Shown: positions 1 to 11,906, counted from the stretch's first letter. The stretch is 64,000 nt of DNA from Petrolisthes cinctipes (GCA_033782935.1 JAWQEG010000003.1:248001-312000); one strand, 5' to 3'. Translations and numbers: made by a program. Notes: generated by a model not told the origin, from the sequence alone.

Positions 1-287
1 CATGCACAACACAAACTCCCAACCACTCCACACTCAGCCACACACACCTACCCTTTACTATAAACACGCACACTTGCCTCCCCCACCCCACACATTCCAC
101 ACGCTACCCGTACACGTCTGTACTACACATTTATTTATTTATTTATGTCTGTTTATTTGTATGTATCTCATATTCCCCCTATATGTATGGTCACCCTCCA
201 ACAATTTTGTTTCATTTATATATCATATTCTTGTCTATGTGCCATACCTCTCCTCTTTCCTATTAAAGCTTGGGGGAGGAGAGATAC
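1..287 (+). mobile_element. 3' end of a Ty3/Gypsy interior plus polypurine tract
   Basis: This is the tail of an LTR retrotransposon whose body lies left of the window. The sequence is CA-rich, like the low-complexity pol tails of the other Gypsy elements here, and ends in a purine run at about 266-284 (gcttgggggaggagaga). A polypurine tract primes plus-strand DNA synthesis and should sit immediately 5' of a 3' LTR; an LTR-like sequence starting TGTAG follows at 288. No pol domain can be recognised in the part that is visible. Confidence 0.55.
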
Positions 288-701
288 TGTAGAAAATACC
301 AAGCACCTTGCGCATCTTACATCTCACTTGTCTGACGCTCACGGATCTTCAAGGTCTATTATTTACCTGTTCGGACACGAGCATCCTTACGTGGGCCGCT
401 GCTCTGCAGCCCCGGTGCCTCGCTCGGTTACTCGGTTACTTGCCAGCGCTCAACCTAGAAGGGTCTTCCTCCCTTACCTGCTGTGACCATCGCTACCTGT
501 ACACACCTAGACACCACGTGCCTCTCCACACCAGCTACTCCATCTCTCTACGCTACACTACCATGGCAGGCGGGTTTGGTCAACTACAAGGTGCTTGCCC
601 ATTCATACACTGTGCTACCCTGTACACATATATTGAATGAATTGTTACAGTGTATTCGAGTCTGTTCACCTCCGGTAGTAACGCTGTCCCTAGCGTTTAC
701 A
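288..701 (+). repeat. 3' LTR of a Gypsy element (LTR family A)
   Basis: It starts TGTAG directly after the polypurine tract and ends TTTACA. It shares blocks with the LTRs at 29472-35586 and 52396-52819 (minus): a block around the CACGTG box, the ggcaggcggg and caaggtgcttg segments, and the terminal attcgagtctgttcacctcc segment. Those other LTRs also hold an AATAAA poly(A) signal. This makes it one of three related LTRs in the window. No 4-bp target duplication can be tested because the 5' part of the element is missing. Confidence 0.7.
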
Positions 702-1540
702 ACTGTAAGTGTTATGATGATCGATATTGTTACTCAAAGTATAGAGAAGTAATAGTTATTAGAATAAATAAGGAACAAGTAGTAGATGCACCTCAATCAA
801 TGCATTGTTGGTCAGTGAGGAGCTCTGTTGTGAGAACCAATCACCATTTATGGAAAGTGTCAATCACCAACTACCAAAGGTGATGTGTCATCATCATGAA
901 CCACAACGACTCACAGCTCACATGACTTGCCAGCATCATCGTTCTACATGAGCACAGCTCACACCACGGTCCTGGACCTCGGCCTACACCACCAAGTCAA
1001 TGCATACTCGGCCTTAATCTCGCCCAGTCCGCGAATGACGTTACCATGTCAAGGTTGACAGTTGTCACAAGACAGAGAGATTGCCTTCTCAGTCATCATT
1101 CTTTTTTAGTGAAAGCCAATAGGCCTATAAACTGTGCAGTGTTTGATTGTAACACTGTAATTAACCACAGTGACTTTATAAGTGTTTTGATAAATTATTG
1201 GATTAGTCTAAAATGAAAAAAAATTGGTATGGAATATTCCGAATTTGATGAGAAGCCAGGGATATTATTTTGCTTTTCTATTTCTTATCACGACTGTTTT
1301 TTCTTTCACCTATATGCTAAATAATTTTGTCATATAACAGTGATCTTAAAGACTTTAGGCTTTAGAATAATACAGGAAAATAATAACAGGAAACTAGTAT
1401 CCCAGAAGTATATGAAAATAAGAATGAAGTTTATTCTTTCCTTTATCTCTCACATTTTTGGTATATCCCCATGGGAACACGGCCCAGGTGTATCTGGGCT
1501 GCATATTTGACATGTGACCTGCCTCACCCTCCTTCCCTCT
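702..1540. other. Stretch without recognisable genes
   Basis: AT-rich, with stops in all frames. I see no transposon motif, RNA gene or tandem array. It separates two Gypsy insertions. Confidence 0.6.
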
Positions 1541-1943
1541 TATAACGACAAAGAAGCCTTTGCGTTACTACCTGGGGTGAACAGACTCGGAATACATGAT
1601 AACAGTTTATTGGTAAGTACATGGAGTTACACATAAGTTTCCTGCCTGCCGTGTAGCGTTGAGAGAGGGCCGTGGTTGCTGCAGGAGAGGTGTGGAGATC
1701 TGGTACTCACACATGTGATCGTGTGATCAAAGCGGGAACACATTTGGGGGACTTGGTGTAGGCAGAGGCAGGTACTATTGGCCGGGGCAGGTGCTTCTTG
1801 GTCCGGAGCTAGAGTGTGAGTTGCAGAGTGCTGGCGGTCTGGCCCTTTTATTCCATCGCTGCATGGCTACGCGCGGCGTCATCACGGGATATAGAATGTT
1901 CTCGAAGGCAACAAAGGAGCGGCCAGGTACTGGCGCTGCTACA
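1541..1943 (-). repeat. 3' LTR of Gypsy-1 (LTR family B)
   Basis: Read on the minus strand it starts TGTAGCAGCG next to the polypurine tract and ends GTTATA. A TATA-like AATAAAAG lies near 1846-1851 and a poly(A) signal AATAAA near 1600 (both minus). The same layout occurs in the solo LTR at 50969-51355. Confidence 0.8.
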
Positions 1944-2123
1944 GTACCCCCCCTCCCCCATACAGATTTAGGAAAGAGGGGAGGACATATTTATTTTATA
2001 TATACATAAAAAAAAATATACATAAGAATATACATACATAAAAAATATATAATGAAATGAGTGCTATACATAAGTGTACGGGTGTGGTGTGGTGTCGTGA
2101 GAGGGAGAATACAAGTGTGTGTA

Positions 2124-3320
2124 TTAATAATAGGGAGTGTATGTAGCAGGATTCATGTGGAGTAGGTAGGTGTCTGCGTTGTGTATCATTGCAATATATT
2201 TGCTGGGGCGCTTGATGGTGCGCCTGGAGTGAGAAGTGAATTCCTCAAGGACCATGGCCGGCTTGTTGTCCAGTAGCTGTTCCTGCGGAGAGGGTGGCAT
2301 GGCAGGGCATGATAGTGGTTGAGGTACCTGGGCAGGGCTAACGAGACGAGGAGGCATAGCCGGTAACAGGTGTGAGACAGGCAATGGGTCCTGAGGGACA
2401 CTAGAGGGGATTAAAGGTGTCGAGAGAGAGTCTGGGGTAGGGTCAGGAGGGGTAGGCATGGTGTCAGGTGGGGTGTGGTAGGTAGGAGGATGGCAGTTGG
2501 GTGATGGGGGTAGGAGAGGAAGAGGTAAGGGTAAGATAGGAGAAGAGGAGTGGGATAGGGGTGGGGGTATAGGAGAGCGAGACGGAGGAGGAGGTGTTGA
2601 TGGTGGGCGAGGAGGTGAGGCAGGTTGCAGTTGAATTATAGTGGGGGGAGGTGGGTATGAGGGGGTGATTGAGTATGTGAGTGGGTGGCGATGGGTGGCG
2701 GCGTGGTAGGAGAGGATGAGCCAGGATGTGGTGGTGTTATGGTTTGAGATGGTGGTACTGGCAAGGTGGGGAGGTGAGTGGTTTGTAGACCTAAGGATGG
2801 TGGTGTAGGGTGTGTGAGTGAGTGTGGTTGTGCTGGAGGCGTGGGAAGGAGTGGTGCGGGGTGGTTATGTGGTCGCAAGATGGTGAGGTTGCAGGGTTGG
2901 TAGGAGAGGGGTTGGTAGTATAAGGTTGATGTGGGTGGATGAGGTTTGTAGTGAGGGTGTTTGGTGGTGGCCGCACAGATGAGTGTATGGGTGGTGGTGA
3001 GTGAGGTGGTGTGTTCTCAGTGTGTTTGGTAGTGTGGGCTGGCTTGACCAGTTCCCAGGACATGACGAATGGCTTACCCGCTACCTGAATAGTAATGGTA
3101 GCGTCTGTCATGGAAATAACAGGGTGAGGTCCAGTGAGGGTTCCTGTATAGGTGTTCTGTGGGCATCCGTGCGTAAGAAGAGTTGCTTAGTGGTACGTAG
3201 GCCAGGAGGTGTGTTGGTAGGTCTGGCGGTGGTGTTGCTAGTGGGTGTCGGGTGGGCGTGATGATGGCCTTCTTGAGTGCTGGGAGGAATGAGAGTGTCA
3301 GGGCCAGGATCTTTTATCAA
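2124..3320 (-). pseudogene. Gypsy-1 integrase C-terminus and proline-rich pol tail
   Basis: Near 3040-3110 the minus strand reads TITIQVAGKPFVMSWELVKP, the usual end of a Gypsy integrase C-terminal domain (inner strand, then 'KPA'). Just upstream in another frame is LFLRTDAHRTPIQEP, the 'flR.Da.R.pl..P' segment that normally precedes it. A long Pro/Thr/His-rich tail follows, ending near 2200 with the basic segment SRRTIKRPSKYIAM, which resembles the 'RsGR.ikrPs.y' closing motif of many Gypsy pol proteins. The frame changes at least twice, so nothing functional is encoded. Confidence 0.7.
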
Positions 3321-4049
3321 CCAGAGGTTTCCAAATGGGGTCAGAGAAACTCAGACAAAAAACTTAAAACATGTATTCATAATACAGAACAGCTTCATAA
3401 CATCCCTAGCCACAACTCTTCTCAGACGGTAGTACTCCAACACCAATATCCCACTGCACCATCACAATACATTACCAAAGTAACTTCCTCTTTCCAATAA
3501 CTGTAGACTCTGGACCACCAATACCCAAACGGAGTGTTGCAGGATAGCTCGACACTGGAAGAGGTGATGAGCGAGGGGGCAATGACGCAGTAGTAACAGC
3601 TGTGGTATCTGGTGTTTCCCAAGTAGTGTCTGCTGTTGGGTAGGTTGCTGGGACGCCTCTATGCCCGGCCCTTGGCAAAAGTAGAGTCCCCTAAACATAC
3701 AAACAGAAAAATAAATAACTATACACTGGTGCACTATACTTGAATTCACCATTAACACTTGTAAACATAAATTATACACTTAAACATAATTTATAGCACT
3801 TGTAAACTTAATTTCTAACACTTAAACATAGTGTATATCACGAGGGGTAGAAGAGTAACCCACCTCGAGAGAGTGGTGAGTGTAGACTGACTATCTCACA
3901 CTCCTTATCCTCGAGGTGAATTACGGTACAGACTCGACCCCTTACAAAGAAAGACTAACACCATACACTATTAACTTGAAAAGGGGAACTGAATCCTGGA
4001 AAGAGATAAACTATCTCGAAATCATGAGTTATCCACTTACAGAGAGGTT

Positions 4050-4356
4050 CGTTGTATCCATACTTTGGGACGTGACCTGTCCCGGTAAACGGAGATCCTC
4101 GCCAAACACGAGTTCTGCTGGGGAGTGGTGTAGGTCCTCCTTGACGGTGGCGCGGATGGTTAGTAGTATGAGTGGTAGGGCGTCAGACTACTGGTCAGGC
4201 TGCAGCGCCCTAAACGCATCCTTGAGTCTCCTGTGCATTCGCCCCATCATCCCGTTACTGCTGGGGTGGTACACTGTGGTTCTTTGGCAACGGTTACCCA
4301 GTAGTGTCAGCATCTCCTGCCACGCCCTTGATTCGAACTGCATGCCCTGGTACGTT
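4050..4356 (-). pseudogene. Gypsy-1 integrase catalytic core fragment
   Basis: The minus-strand translation contains GMQFESRAWQEM, TTVYHPSSNGMMGRMHRRLK and, after one in-frame TAG, LTIRATVKEDLHHSPAELVFG. These match the second half of a retroviral-type integrase core: the segment after the second Asp, the YHP..NG..(E/G)R.HR.LK motif with the catalytic-Glu region, and the 'sPaElvyG' segment. In this copy the position expected to be Glu reads Gly (MMGRMHRR). The N-terminal zinc-binding half is missing. Adjacent upstream sequence is the element's 5' leader, so the deletion breakpoint lies near 4356. Confidence 0.8.
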
Positions 4357-4829
4357 ACGTTATGGAAAAAAAACGTGGGAGGGAGAGAACACTGGGGATA
4401 ATTGATATAAACAACACAGGGAGGGTAAAGTGTACAATGTGTGTGTGAAAAATACCTTCTAGTACCAGCAGTAGTCTTGGGCCGCTGGGAATGTCGTAGG
4501 TGGCGTGGATCACTTGGAGTGGGTGGTGCGGCATGGAGGAGTTGCAACACGTGGCATAGAGCGTAGGATAGCGTTGCTTACATGGGGTGGACTGGCGTAG
4601 CTCGTAGGTCGTAGAAGGAGATTGTTGAAGCTTGGAGAGTGGGGCAGCTTGCAACATGTGGTGTGGAGTGTAGAGTTGTATGCTTACATGGTGTAGAGAG
4701 GAGTAGCTCGTGGAGTGTAGAGTTTCGTGGCTGGTGTGCAGGTAGCATGGAGAAGCTTGCGTGTACGTACAGACGTGTGTACTACCATTAGAACCAGTGT
4801 AAACAGAGCTGAAAGCAGGGGTCACCAAT

Positions 4830-5069
4830 TATAACAGCAAAGAAGCCCTTGCTTTACTACCCGGAGTAAACAGACTCTAGAATACATGGTAACAGTTCAT
4901 TGGTAAGTATATGGAGTTACACACAAGTAGCCGTAGGTTTCCTGCCTGCCGTGTAGCGTTGAGAAAGGGCCGTGGTTGCTGCAGGAGAGGTGTGGAGATC
5001 TGGTATGCACACGTGTGATCAAGGCGGGAACACGTGTGGGGAGCTTGGTGCAGGCAACGGCAGATACTC
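4830..5069 (-). repeat. Partial 5' LTR of Gypsy-1
   Basis: Matches the leader-proximal (R-U5) part of the 3' LTR at 1541-1775 and stops after ggcagatact, leaving out the U3 part. The primer-site-like ggtgacccc lies just leftward on the minus strand. The 5' LTR of the element at 44176-47922 stops at the equivalent point. Confidence 0.8.
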
Positions 5070-5218
5070 TCATCAGACTATTATATGTGTACTTGATATT
5101 TCACCATTTCATAATTTCTTCCCTATATTTATTTCATTTTCACTGTCTTCGTTGTTAGTCGCCTTCCTCTTTATTTCTTATTTTCATTGTGTAGTATATA
5201 TATTTCCTGTTATTTATC

Positions 5219-5295
<77 letters not shown>

Positions 5296-5726
5296 ACTAT
5301 ATTCTTCTCTCTTCTCACTATTACCCTTCACATTTCCATCCCTCTAACCATTCCTTTAGACTCCTACCATAAACACTTGACTCAAATCTCTTGAGAGAGA
5401 AAGAGAGAGAGAGAGAGAATTAGAACGGTATAATTAGCACGGGGATCATAATATGGAAGTGTGTGCTTGTGGATTCAACAGTTCCTACATGCAATGTCAA
5501 AATATTCACATATGCTACATTTTATAAACAGCATTTTTGTACACGATTATCTAGCTGATATTGTGTCCGTATTTCACACCATATAGTATAATATTGTTAC
5601 CTCGGTTAAGTCTTAGAGTTTCATCATATTATAAAAGTGAATAGTTAATTTAACCATTTATGATCTTTAAAACTGACAAAATGAAAAAAATGATTGTTTA
5701 GTGGGCATAGATATTTTGCTTTAGAC
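5070..5726. repeat. (TC)n and (GA)n microsatellites in non-coding sequence
   Basis: A (TC)n run of about 64 bp spans 5226-5289 and a shorter (GA)n run 5392-5418. The rest is AT-rich with no recognisable gene. Open frames through the TC run encode only Ser-Leu repeats. Confidence 0.85.
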
Positions 5727-6157
5727 TGTAACGTCAGAGGGTTCGTTACTACCCAAGGGTGTATAGTAAACAACAGTACTAGGCATGGATTTATTAACAG
5801 AGTATGACACGGAAAATGTGTAGTTGACCCAAGCACAGGTAATGGCGACGAAGTTGCCTAGCTCGCCAGGGATGCCTAGATGTTGCTTAAAGAATGCGTG
5901 TAGTGTTGCTTGGAGAATGCTCGTGGTGTTGTTTGAGTGTGATAGTAGAGTTGTTGGAGAGGAAACTTGACTCTGGCGTGGTAGCTTGTTGTATCGTGTA
6001 GGCGCTGGAGCTGGCAGAGCGGGGAGAGAGGCAGGTCTGGTTGCAGTGTTAGCTCCCTAGTAAGTGACTCAAGCGGCCGTCATACTGGAGCGGCCAGGCT
6101 TGGCTAGGTGGGTAGGTAAGAAAAGATATGGCAAAACATAGAGCTTGGGTCACTACA
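5727..6157 (-). repeat. Solo LTR with 4-bp target duplication
   Basis: The 431-bp unit starts TGTAAC and ends CACTACA on the plus strand, so the minus strand reads TGTAG...GTTACA, the termini of the Gypsy LTRs in this window. AGAC occurs on both sides (5723-5726 and 6158-6161), the target duplication expected of a Ty3/Gypsy insertion. No internal sequence is attached, so it is probably the product of LTR-LTR recombination. Confidence 0.75.
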
Positions 6158-6931
6158 AGACCTTTCACTAATCTCTCTACCAAGTCATCCCTCACCAATA
6201 GTGTATAGGTATCCCTTACCCTCCTAAAACCCCTCTTCCTCCCCTCAAGCATCCTAACTCCTCTCTCCGATCAGTAAAGGTTTCGAGCGAAGCTTACAAA
6301 TACAGTAGTGTTTCAGTGTTATAATCTAGGCCAGCGTTATTCCTAAAGTAATTAAATACTGTCATGTGAAATGTCATATATGAAATCAGACATTCATTAG
6401 TGTACCGCATGCTTTTAATCTTTATTGTTTTTCAATAACATTCACTGTTAAAATGTTCTTATATTATTTGCCCACCGTATCCATTACCTCTATTTATTGA
6501 TAAATCTATTTCAACAGAGTTGATTACATCATGGGACAACTGACTATGGAAGTCGTTCTTTTGATAGTACTTAAAGTTTTGACTGTTTGTGCTATCCAAG
6601 CTAACGCCTCCTTTCTCTATTCTCTACCTCCAGGTAAGTTTTTATCCAGAATGTAAAAGTTTATTGGGAATTCACACACAAACACACACTGGCTAAGTTC
6701 CCTAACGCTACCTATTGTATTGTAAACAATGGATGTTAACTTCGAAATATGGCAATGCATAAATTTAATATTTGATTGAGAATTTATAAATAATTAGAGG
6801 TTTCAATTTAGTAATTCCTTGGCAATTTTATTTTTTTCCGCAGAGTTGATAAAAAAAAAAAGAGAGAGAGACTTATACTTTAATAAGTTATAATTATGTA
6901 GAGCGACTTATATACGTGTGTTTATAAGACT
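6158..6931. other. Stretch without recognisable genes
   Basis: AT-rich sequence with a short pyrimidine-rich part near 6200-6260 and a purine run near 6850-6870. I see no coding signal or structured repeat. Confidence 0.55.
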
Positions 6932-9345
6932 CTAGGCCAGGGTATATTTGACGCCAGTGTGGAGTGTGGGGAATGACTGATTATATACAGAAATAGTGTA
7001 TTGCACATGTGGCAGGCAACAGCGTATTCCTTTATAACCTAGGTTTGTCATGTAAGCCCCAACGGCGTCCCATCTGTCCAGGCAGCAGGAACGAACGGCA
7101 GCATCTATGTAGTGTTGAAGGTCTACAGCAGGTACGGGATGACGCCTGGCAGGAGGTTGAGCACTGGTGACCACAGCCTTAGCCAGGAAGTCAGCCCGCT
7201 TATTCTCATCGACACCCACATGTGCCAGAATCCAACAAAATGTTACTCTTCGGCCACAATATTCCAGGATGACAAATCACTCAAGAATGATCAACACCTG
7301 GGGATGGGAAGGGTTAAAACTGCCCAAGGAATGCAATTCACTACAGGAATCGCAAAAAATAGTAAAAGATGGTTGAGGGAGAGTGAAATTAACTTGGAGG
7401 GCATAAATAATGGTCGACATGACAGAAGGGAGCCTGCCACCTCTACAAATGTCAGGAAAAATTGCTCCAAAACCAACTCCAGCATCAGATGTTGACACAT
7501 CAGTGTGCACAGGGAGGGATCCCCTGTGAGTGGAGGCATGTTCTAAAAAGAGGGAACGATCCACTGGTGGAGGAAGAGATTCCTTCTTGTCTGAAAAGCA
7601 ACTGCAGGTGTGAACTTCTGGGAGGAGCCATGGAGACACCCTGGGGACCTGCACAGGACAAATCTGGAAGTCATCAATGCCCAACTCCTCCATAGCATTC
7701 CTGACCCAGAATCCAAAATGCCAGATGTAAACGATGCCAACAACGAACCATCTAGTACTGGCGACAGAGATCAAGAGGTGGCTCATCAGTGTCCACCAGG
7801 AGACTGGGGATTCGGGACTACCTGAAAGCTCCAGTCGTAAGACATGCCCCAGCATGATGAACAGGGTCTAAGATACTGAGACAGGCATTTGTGGTCGAGG
7901 TGTACACCTCACACCCATTATCGAGTTTCGACCTAATAAGAGCACGATATAGACGGAGGAGGGTGGCCAGTTCAGCCCCCCAGGACATATGACCCTCAAC
8001 AGGTTGAGAGCCTGGAGGCAGAAGTCCTTAAGTGAACGTAAAAGGGGAACCCAAATCAAACGACTGTCAAAAACAATATGTCTGGATCGGGGTGGACGCC
8101 TCGGATGCGGTAGAAGTCCATAGCAACTGTTTTAGCAGGAGAGAAGCGAAACCCATGAGAACCAGCCTAACATGACACCCTGTTGAGGGCAAGCGGCATG
8201 CGCCGCTCCTCCACTGACATACAGAAAGCAGCAAAAAAGACAGCCAGGTCGTCAACGTACAGTTGCGGAAGCATATTCTGCCCCACATTTGTTTGGCATG
8301 TGGAGATATCTGGCAACTTTCTCTGAATAGACAGCAGCTCATACGAACCCCAATGACTGAACCACCAATGAACTCCAGTCACAAAGAGAGTGTGTAATAT
8401 CAATGAAAATTACTGAATATGATTTATGACCTGGAATTTCACACACTCTCTTCGTGACTGGAGTTCATTGGTGGTTCAGTCATTGGGTTCATATGAGCTG
8501 CTTTCTATTCAGAGAGAGTTGCCAGATATCTCCACATGCCGAAACAGATGTGGGGCAGAATAAGCTTCTGCAACTGTACATCGAGTTGACTATACCGTCC
8601 GGAAGGGATGAGGCAATGGCGTGAATTGTTATTGCAAACAACTGTGACACTGAAGACGCTTCCCTGGAGGATGCCCTCCTCCTGTGCTACGTGTGCAGAG
8701 AGGGCTGTACCAACCCTTACACAAAAATTGCGACCACTGAAAAACTCTTTAAGAAAGAGTCGAATGTAACCCAGCAGGCCATAAGCATGGAGTTGCTGCA
8801 GAATGTCATATTGCCATGTAGTGTCATAAGCTTTCTCTAAATCGAAAAATAGCCTACACAGACCTGGTGTTCATGCCGTGCAAAAGCTTCAAATGCACCA
8901 GTTTCCAACCTGACCAGAGCATCTGTAGTGGAACGGTGTTTACGAAAGCCAGACTGGGATAGAGACAGAAAACCATCCCGATCCAGGAAGTACACCAGTC
9001 TAACATTCACCATATTCTCAAATAGTTTTTCAGAGACAGGAGGTCAAGGCATTGGCCGGTAATGGAGGGCAACACTAGAGTTCTTGTCCGGCTTGGGGAA
9101 AGGAAGGATGGTAGCAACCCTCCACCCAGAAGGGAAGACACCCACCAGCAAAATTCTGTTATATAAAGCTAGAAGAAATGTGATCGCCTCCTCATCCAAG
9201 TGTCACAACATTGCATACTGAATGTTGTCTGGCCCAGGAGAAGTGTCGCCACAAAGAGAGACAGCAGAGTGCAGGTCTCTCAGGGTGAATATATGGTTAT
9301 AACTTTCTTTCTTCTTCCCGAGAAATCCAGGCACTACATTCCTGG
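6932..9345 (-). pseudogene. I-type LINE, RT and RNase H (5'-truncated)
   Basis: Minus-strand pieces in several frames make up a non-LTR retrotransposon ORF2. In order they are an RT segment reading DLEKAYDTTWQYDILQQLHA near 8780-8850 (motif A), a QG segment near 8680, YVDDLAVFF near 8235-8258 (catalytic YxDD), an RNase H segment HTDVSTSDAGVGFG near 7450-7500, and GVDENKRADFLAKA near 7180-7219 (the last RNase H Asp). Having RNase H after RT places it in the I/R1-like group. A MITE at 8260-8576 interrupts the coding just before YVDD. Many stops and frameshifts show it is dead. Related fragments lie at 20435-20510 (plus) and 43585-44175 (minus). Confidence 0.85.
8260..8576. mobile_element. Palindromic MITE, Tc1/mariner-like (TA target)
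   Basis: The two arms (about 8260-8397 and 8438-8576) are inverted copies, about 90% identical by eye, around a spacer of about 40 bp. The ends read CAGTTGC(G/A)GAAGC inward and are flanked by TA on both sides. Outside the element the LINE translation runs from IVNSM directly into YVDDLAVFF, so the element sits exactly inside the RT catalytic region. There is no coding capacity. The terminal CAGTTGC is shared with the MITE whose ends lie at 29687 and 35530. Confidence 0.85.
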
Positions 9346-9367
9346 GCTCCTAACTCATGACTGACAG

Positions 9368-9503
<136 letters not shown>

Positions 9504-9526
9504 GTATATATATATTTATTGGTATA

Positions 9527-9738
9527 GTGAAACCAGCACAGCTGGATTGCTATAGAATACGCCCCTTCTCAAGCCCAGGCCCCGTATAGGCATAATCTGG
9601 GTTGGAAGGGTCTATTCCGTGACGATCATCAGAAGTAAATAAAAATTCAAATCTGGCGCTGTACTGATAGTGGAGCCACCTGGTGGTGGCGTGGTGAGGT
9701 ATTAGCCCCGCTCCGCGCTCTCAGGCAATCGGTCACTC
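9527..9738 (+). repeat. Left inverted terminal repeat of the DIRS element
   Basis: 212 bp, starting gtgaaaccagcacagctgg. The reverse complement of 16385-16596 matches it except for one base (c versus a in the ggtggtgg-gtggtg segment). Just outside lies ttattggtatag, which is also represented in the internal complementary region, so the true terminus may be 10-12 bp further left. Confidence 0.95.
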
Positions 9739-10544
9739 TGTCGCGGAACACGTCCCAGTCAACATCTTCGCTCCTCGCTGCTACGCTATGGTATTGTGTC
9801 ACGTGTTCCTGCTATTGTTTCTTTTGTGTTCTAGTGGCTGGCCTGCTTTGCAGATGTATAGTGTGTGTGTGTATTCTAGGAGTGTTTAGGTGTGTTTGTG
9901 GGGGTTTTCTTCTTTAGGACTGAGTTTTCTCTTCCCTAAGCGAAGAGGGCTTTTGGGCCTCCTTTTTCGGAGTTTTTCTCTTTCATTCCCCCCTTTCACC
10001 TTTCCTCCTGCCACTAGTACATTCATCGTGTGTGTTTTATCGGGGTTTCTGGGGTTTTTAGCGAGGTTAGCGTCACCACGTGGGGCCTTCGCCTCCTCAC
10101 GTGGTGTGCGTGTGGGGTCTTTGCAGCCCTTCCTCTTGCCTTCCCCGATTATTGTGTGTACCCTCTCGGTAGGGGGGAGTGAGAATTGTGCCCTGGTTCT
10201 CTCTTCCTCTCCCGTGCGGGTTTTATTTAGTGATTTTTGGTGTTTTTCCAGTGTTTTTAGCCTGGGTTGTTACAACTCAGGCTACCGGGCCCCCCCTTCC
10301 CCCCTCCTTCGGGATCCTTCTGTCCGGGGGGTTTCATTTACCCGCTCCATGTGGCGGGCTGTTTTCTGGTTTTACGGGTTTTTTTCCCTGGCGGGTGTGC
10401 GTGAGATTGGGGGGTCGTGTCCTGGCCCCCGGGTTCAGCGGGTGTTTCCCGCGCTACTTCTCCTTGTTTGGGGGGTTCCCGTGTCTTCTGTGTTCCAGTG
10501 TCTGCACGTGCTAACCCATGTTTGTGTATTCTTTTCTTCCTCAG
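9739..10544 (+). other. DIRS leader, possible 5' intron
   Basis: GT-rich then pyrimidine-rich sequence ending in ttcttttcttcctcag at 10529-10544, a good 3' splice-site tract. Gag-like coding sequence starts right after it. The long frame at 9890-10597 through this stretch is Phe/Leu/Ser-rich low-complexity and does not look like a protein. Confidence 0.45.
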
Positions 10545-11226
10545 CCTACTCGTGCCTTATGTGCTGCTTCGGGGTGTACCGTGCGGGTCTCTCCTGACGG
10601 ACACCTGCACTGTTCGCCTCAATCACCCTTCTTCACTCCCTTGGGTTACGACCCTTTGGCGTGTGGTGTGTGCCGCCCCTGGGCTGAGTTGTGTCGGGTT
10701 ACCTCCCCTTCTGCCCGCTCCAAACTCCCCGCCCTTGCTTCTCTTTGTATGGCGTGGACGAGGGCTAGGAGAATGGCCTATAAACGAGACGGTTCTTCTT
10801 TGGCGTGGGTGGACCCGATTTTGGGAACGGACCTGGCTTTGTTCAGGACACGTTACCCTTCTTCCTGTCTCTTGGAGTCTCAGGGGCTAGAACCTCCTGA
10901 GGCCCGAGAGATTGAGCCTCCTTCCCTAGACGGTACTACGACTCCTTCTCGGGGCTTCTCCCCCTGGGAAACGAGCGAGTCTGTCGCGCTGGTTCCCCCG
11001 ACTACCTCACCGGTACAAGGGCCCAGCAGGGAACCTCCAGCTTCGCCTCCTTCTAGAGCCGGCTCCTCAGGTCTCTCTAGGGGACGCAAGCGTTCGGCTA
11101 AAAGGTCCCGCCACTCCAGGTAGTCCCGGGCTCGTCGCCGTTCTCCTTCCTCCTCATCTTCGTCGTCTTCTTCCTCTTCTTCTTCGTCGGGTAGCTCTCC
11201 TTCGCCCGCCCGCAAATCCCGCAAGG

Positions 11227-11323
11227 GTAAGTGGGGAGGGGGGACAGCCCCTCGTCGAGGAAGATAGTGAAGATCTTCCACACCCTTATTCCTCACGCTT
11301 TTCCTGGGGTTTCCACCGCGCAG
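11227..11323 (+). other. Candidate intron in DIRS gag, frame not conserved
   Basis: A strong donor (AAGG|GTAAGT) and an acceptor ccgcgcag bound 97 bp. Joining the exons does not lead into the Pro-rich frame without one indel, so the call is weaker than for the next three. Confidence 0.4.
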
Positions 11324-11906
11324 CCTCCGGCTGTCGCTCCGGAACCCGCTCCTTCGCCCACCCTTGCCCCTCCTCCCGCTTCTGCTCCCGTCGAGGGCGC
11401 GAGTCCTCCCGGGGATATGGGAGTCATTGTCGTTCCTCCCGTTTCCCCGGGACTCGAGTCTCCGTCGGGAGACGTAGCTGAGGAGTTGGTTACCTCCGCA
11501 CCTCCATCCCCGTCACCCCGGGAACACGGCAGTCCTCCTTTCCCCGGACGCGTACTTCCCGGGGGATAAGGGCGAAGGGGACCTGGACATCCCAGCCCTT
11601 CTCCTTAAGTCCCTGGATCACCAGAGGCACAGCGCGCCCAGGTAGCCCCCTCCTCCGTCTTTCCCCGTCATCCTCCCTCATTCCTGTGCCCCCCCCGGGT
11701 TTGAGGGAATGCCTGTGGAAGACGGAGAAGGAGCCTCCGGTCCCCTATCAGCTGAAGGAGCCCGATGGCAAGTTGCGGCAGGTGGAGTCTGCTGCCCGCT
11801 TGGAGTTGGCCCACACCATCTCCACGGGGGCAGCCACTGCGCTTATCCGAGACTGCCTCAACGCCCTCACCAACACCTACCACGAGATGTCGGGTATACA
11901 GCTAGC

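Larger units (their letters stand above)
1541..5069 (-). mobile_element. Internally deleted Ty3/Gypsy retrotransposon (Gypsy-1)
   Basis: The element runs leftward. A partial 5' LTR (4830-5069) is followed by a primer-site-like ggtgacccc and a leader, then jumps directly to an integrase core (4050-4356), an integrase C-terminus and proline-rich tail (2124-3320), a polypurine tract (about 1944-1965) and a full 3' LTR (1541-1943). Gag, protease, RT and RNase H are absent, so several kilobases were lost between leader and integrase. The two LTRs differ at roughly one position in ten over the shared part by eye, so the copy looks old. Confidence 0.85.

Noticed and set aside
3916..4401. 161-codon plus-strand frame
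   Set aside because: Antisense to the Gypsy-1 integrase, which has the real motifs.
4972..5394. 140-codon frame with Leu-Ser repeats
   Set aside because: Runs through the (TC)n microsatellite and the LTR.
9890..10597. 235-codon frame in the DIRS leader
   Set aside because: Phe/Leu/Ser low complexity, crosses a strong splice acceptor, and matches no DIRS domain.
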